The notes below the pieces were generated by a model, which was not told where the DNA came from, made no database searches, and saw nothing but the letters and a program-made list of their open reading frames with translations. A stretch of 7,468 nt of DNA. Source: an uncultured Deinococcales bacterium (lineage in GTDB: Bacteria; Deinococcota; Deinococci; Deinococcales; Trueperaceae). The DNA is taken from assembly GCA_937934635.1 (NCBI GenBank), contig CALGZD010000214.1, positions 1-7,468 on the forward strand, read 5' to 3'. Shown here piece by piece: positions 5,971 through 7,468 of the stretch (the stretch's first letter is position 1; the number at the start of each line of letters is the position of its first letter). The position numbers and the translations under genes are program-made.

Positions 5971-6882
5971 TTATTGGTACACAACTGAAGCAGTTGCTGT
6001 TGGGAAGCTTCCTAAGTTCTGTCCTAAATCGTAAGTTACATGGTGGTCACCATCTGCAGGTGAAGGACCAGCAAGTGGTTTGAACGCGAATGGTGCTGGG
6101 CTATCATCAGCTTCTGGTTCAATTGATATAACAACTGGATTACCTAAAAGGTTTGTTGGGAAGCGAGCATCGTTTGCTACAAAGTCTTCGCCTGGGAACG
6201 GTGGTCCACCTAGTGGTCCACTAAACGGTTCAGCATCATCAGCACCTGTTGCTGACGTAAATCTACCAGTTGTTACTGGAGCACCATCGATAACAACCCA
6301 GCCTTCATATTCCCAGCCTGCAGGTAGTGTTGGTAAAGATAAACCTGCTGCAGGACTACCTGAGCTTAGGTCAATAAACCAAACACCACTAAATTCATCA
6401 TCATCGGTTGCTGTAGTTGGTGTTGCTAAGATGAATTTACCAGCAGCGCTTGAAAAATCATTACCTAAAGCTGCTGGGTGACTAGCAGTTAAACTAGAAG
6501 AACCATTGCTAAGTGCGCCACCTAAAACTTTGGTAGTTGCTGGGATTGTGTCTGTATCACCGTTTGGTTCAATGGTTAAAACAATATCACTTGCATTACT
6601 GATGTCAGAATCTACTTTAAACTCAGATACAGCACTGCCATCAAGGTCAACAATGTTGCCATCACTATCGATGTTGAATTTACCAGTCGTTACTGGAGCA
6701 CCATCTACAATTGCCCAACCTTCGTAGTGAAATCCATTTGCTAAAGTTTCTAAACCAGATGTTTGCAGTGTGAGTGTTGAGCTCTTGGCTACTGGTGTTG
6801 TTTGACTACATGCTGCAAGCAGTGCAGCAGTTGATACAATCAATAGGGCGGATAATGTTTTCTTGCGGAAAATATTTTTCAT
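5971..6882 (-). CDS. Lipoprotein with two tandem 'YEGW-DGAPVTTG' modules
   Basis: A 303-residue product with a lipoprotein signal: KNIFRKK, a hydrophobic core at 10-22, then lipobox LAAC with Cys25, so it is probably membrane-anchored outside the cytoplasm. The body is a duplication. Module 1 (about 44-123) has YEGW, VDGAPVTTGKF, TIEP and KVLGG. Module 2 (about 183-272) has YEGW, IDGAPVTTGRF, SIEP and KPLAG. A linker with VWFIDL (about 167-172) joins them. At DNA level the DGAPVTTG codons match at 24 of 25 positions (6264-6288, 6681-6705). The motif resembles the extracellular domain of anti-sigma-K factor-like proteins and related uncharacterised lipoproteins; there is no TM or sigma-binding part, so function is unknown. 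The start is supported by GAGAGG (6889-6894) 6 nt before the ATG. Confidence 0.88.
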   Translation of the reverse strand: MKNIFRKKTLSALLIVSTAALLAACSQTTPVAKSSTLTLQTSGLETLANGFHYEGWAIVDGAPVTTGKFNIDSDGNIVDLDGSAVSEFKVDSDISNASDIVLTIEPNGDTDTIPATTKVLGGALSNGSSSLTASHPAALGNDFSSAAGKFILATPTTATDDDEFSGVWFIDLSSGSPAAGLSLPTLPAGWEYEGWVVIDGAPVTTGRFTSATGADDAEPFSGPLGGPPFPGEDFVANDARFPTNLLGNPVVISIEPEADDSPAPFAFKPLAGPSPADGDHHVTYDLGQNLGSFPTATASVVYQ

Positions 6883-6910
6883 ACTAAACCTCTCTTACCT
6901 TCTTTAACTA

Positions 6911-6934
6911 CTGAAAAAGTAACTTCTTTTTCAG
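6911..6934 (-). promoter_or_regulatory. Perfect 9-bp inverted repeat in the lipoprotein leader
   Basis: CTGAAAAAG and CTTTTTCAG flank a 6-nt loop, 28-52 nt upstream of the lipoprotein ATG. If transcribed it forms a leader hairpin ending well before the ribosome site; as DNA it could be a dimer operator. No U-tract follows on the minus strand, so it is not a typical terminator for that gene. Confidence 0.6.
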
Positions 6935-6960
6935 CGATAAGTGAGTTTAGGTTTGAGAGC

Positions 6961-7003
6961 TCACAAGCAAATCACGAGTTATCACAAATCATTCACAAAT
7001 CAT
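6961..7003 (-). promoter_or_regulatory. Helically phased array of four GTGA boxes upstream of the lipoprotein gene
   Basis: TCAC (GTGA on the minus strand) begins at 6961, 6972, 6982 and 6993, that is at intervals of 11, 10 and 11 bp. The two distal units are perfect 11-bp copies (TCACAAATCAT at 6982-6992 and 6993-7003). The array lies about 79-121 nt before the lipoprotein start. Direct repeats at this period are characteristic of OmpR/PhoB-type response-regulator sites, which is the inference here; the regulator is not in the window. Confidence 0.5.
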
Positions 7004-7190
7004 CCCAACTGCAAAACTCTTCGCCGATTCACTGCTGTTGCACAGCAATTCGAGATGAGGGCAAAAAATCTATAGTGTATGGATTTATGCCGATTGTGAC
7101 AGGCTAAGGAAATGACAAACTTAGATTCAAAGATCACTAAAAATTGATTGAATTATACTAAACTGAAAGATGAATGTCATAAAGATATAG

Positions 7191-7205
7191 TCGCAAAGAT
7201 TGCGA
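7191..7205. repeat. Perfect short hairpin inside the foldback
   Basis: TCGCAA and TTGCGA form a 6-bp stem with a 3-nt AGA loop. It lies inside the larger AATGTCATAA/TTATGACATT pairing, which makes a nested, RNA-like arrangement. Confidence 0.6.
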
Positions 7206-7251
7206 AATAACCGAAGGATAAAGGCTTGAAAACCTTGTGTATTGACTGGGA

Positions 7252-7279
7252 TTATGACATTTATGATTCACTTCGGTAT
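7252..7279 (+). repeat. Dispersed intergenic repeat, copy B
   Basis: 26 of 28 positions match copy A at 4903-4930, same orientation. Its first ten bases are also the right arm of a perfect inverted pair with 7173-7182. Its CTTCGGTAT end faces an imperfect complementary AATAACCGAAG at 7206-7216. This copy is in the middle of the 400-bp foldback. Confidence 0.8.
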
Positions 7280-7468
7280 TAGTCCTTTTTCATCACTTTA
7301 CGCCCTACAAGGTACTTTAAATACAAAAAACGAGTTAGTTCATATGGCTAAATTAGCCTTGCTAAATCAAGCAGTATAGAGTTTGACTGGTCATCTCGAA
7401 TTGCTGGCTGTTGCAGTGAATCGTGGAACTGCTATATGTAGAAACGTTAGAATTATTGTTTGTAGTCT

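Larger units (their letters stand above)
7025..7423. repeat. Approximately 400-bp foldback element with 33/34-nt inverted termini
   Basis: The left terminus (7025-7058) and the reverse complement of the right terminus (7391-7423) share CGATTCACTGC at the outer end and CAGCAATTCGAGATGA at the inner end. The similarity continues inward with gaps: CAAAAAATCTATAGTG (7062-7077) against CAAACTCTATACTG (complement of 7372-7385), and GATTTA...GGCTAA (7082-7106) against the complement of 7353-7368. Between the matching blocks the 6-7 nt core differs: on the plus strand GCTGTTGCA reads the same way at both ends. The interior has a TCGCAA/TTGCGA hairpin (7191-7205), a 10-bp inverted pair AATGTCATAA/TTATGACATT (7173-7182, 7252-7261) and the dispersed repeat copy B. 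No transposase and no obvious target duplication are seen. Confidence 0.7.
6883..7468. other. Gene-free right end (586 bp) with extensive repeats
   Basis: I find no coding frame with plausible length and start on either strand. The longest plus-strand candidate, ATG at 7112, stops after 11 codons. The stretch carries the lipoprotein ribosome site, a perfect leader hairpin, a phased GTGA array and a 400-bp foldback, each listed separately. The last 45 nt (7424-7468) show nothing recognisable. Confidence 0.65.

Noticed and set aside
6080..6481. 133-codon open frame on the plus strand inside the lipoprotein gene
   Set aside because: It is the antisense shadow of a gene with signal peptide, lipobox, Shine-Dalgarno and duplicated domains; the product is low-complexity Ser/Gly/Pro/Ala.
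7112..7147. Small gene beginning at ATG 7112 after AAGG
   Set aside because: It stops after 11 codons; it might be a leader peptide but nothing supports that.
7242..7267. Promoter TTGACT...TATGAT within the foldback
   Set aside because: The spacing is 14 nt, too short, and no gene follows on the plus strand.
7025..7423. Classical insertion sequence
   Set aside because: No transposase frame or fragment and no clear target duplication are present; only a non-autonomous element remains possible.

Overview
The window is AT-rich bacterial DNA with eight CDSs (one cut by the left edge) separated by unusually structured intergenic DNA. A lineage inside or near Deinococcota is a tentative guess. 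It rests on a DUF3809-like protein (a family I associate with Deinococcus), a PIG-L deacetylase of the type common there, and start sites that mix Shine-Dalgarno-led genes with genes having only a -10-like TANNNT just upstream. The low G+C would be unusual for that phylum. No rRNA, tRNA, CRISPR array or transposase gene was seen.

Layout. 1-1074 (minus): a DUF368/PopT-type polyprenyl-phosphate carrier whose stop codon directly abuts the start of a GNAT acetyltransferase running off the left edge. 1075-1186: divergent promoter region. 1187-2158 (plus): an 87-residue protein of unknown function and a DUF3809-like protein, separated by two tandem-repeat tracts. 2159-2260: a compact inverted-repeat structure flanked by 8-bp direct repeats lies between convergent genes. 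2261-4755 (minus): three co-directional genes, in transcription order a six-TM protein with a long acidic tail, a small secreted beta-rich protein, and a PIG-L zinc deacetylase. 4756-5117: a 362-bp divergent intergenic region. 5118-5876 (plus): a calcineurin-like metallophosphoesterase, followed by a bidirectional terminator. 5971-6882 (minus): a lipoprotein built from two copies of one module. 6883-7468: 586 bp without a credible gene.

Functionally the set leans toward the cell envelope: lipid-carrier recycling, a multispanning membrane protein, a secreted protein and a lipoprotein. Two cytosolic hydrolases accompany them. No single pathway unites the genes.

The least explained part is the right end. 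A roughly 400-bp foldback (7025-7423) has about 33-nt inverted termini, but the short core inside each terminus points the same way on the plus strand. It contains nested hairpins and a 28-nt word repeated with only two differences in the intergenic region at 4903-4930. Next to it, upstream of the lipoprotein gene, is a helically phased array of four GTGA boxes and a perfect 9-bp leader hairpin. Short tandem duplications recur in most of the intergenic spaces.
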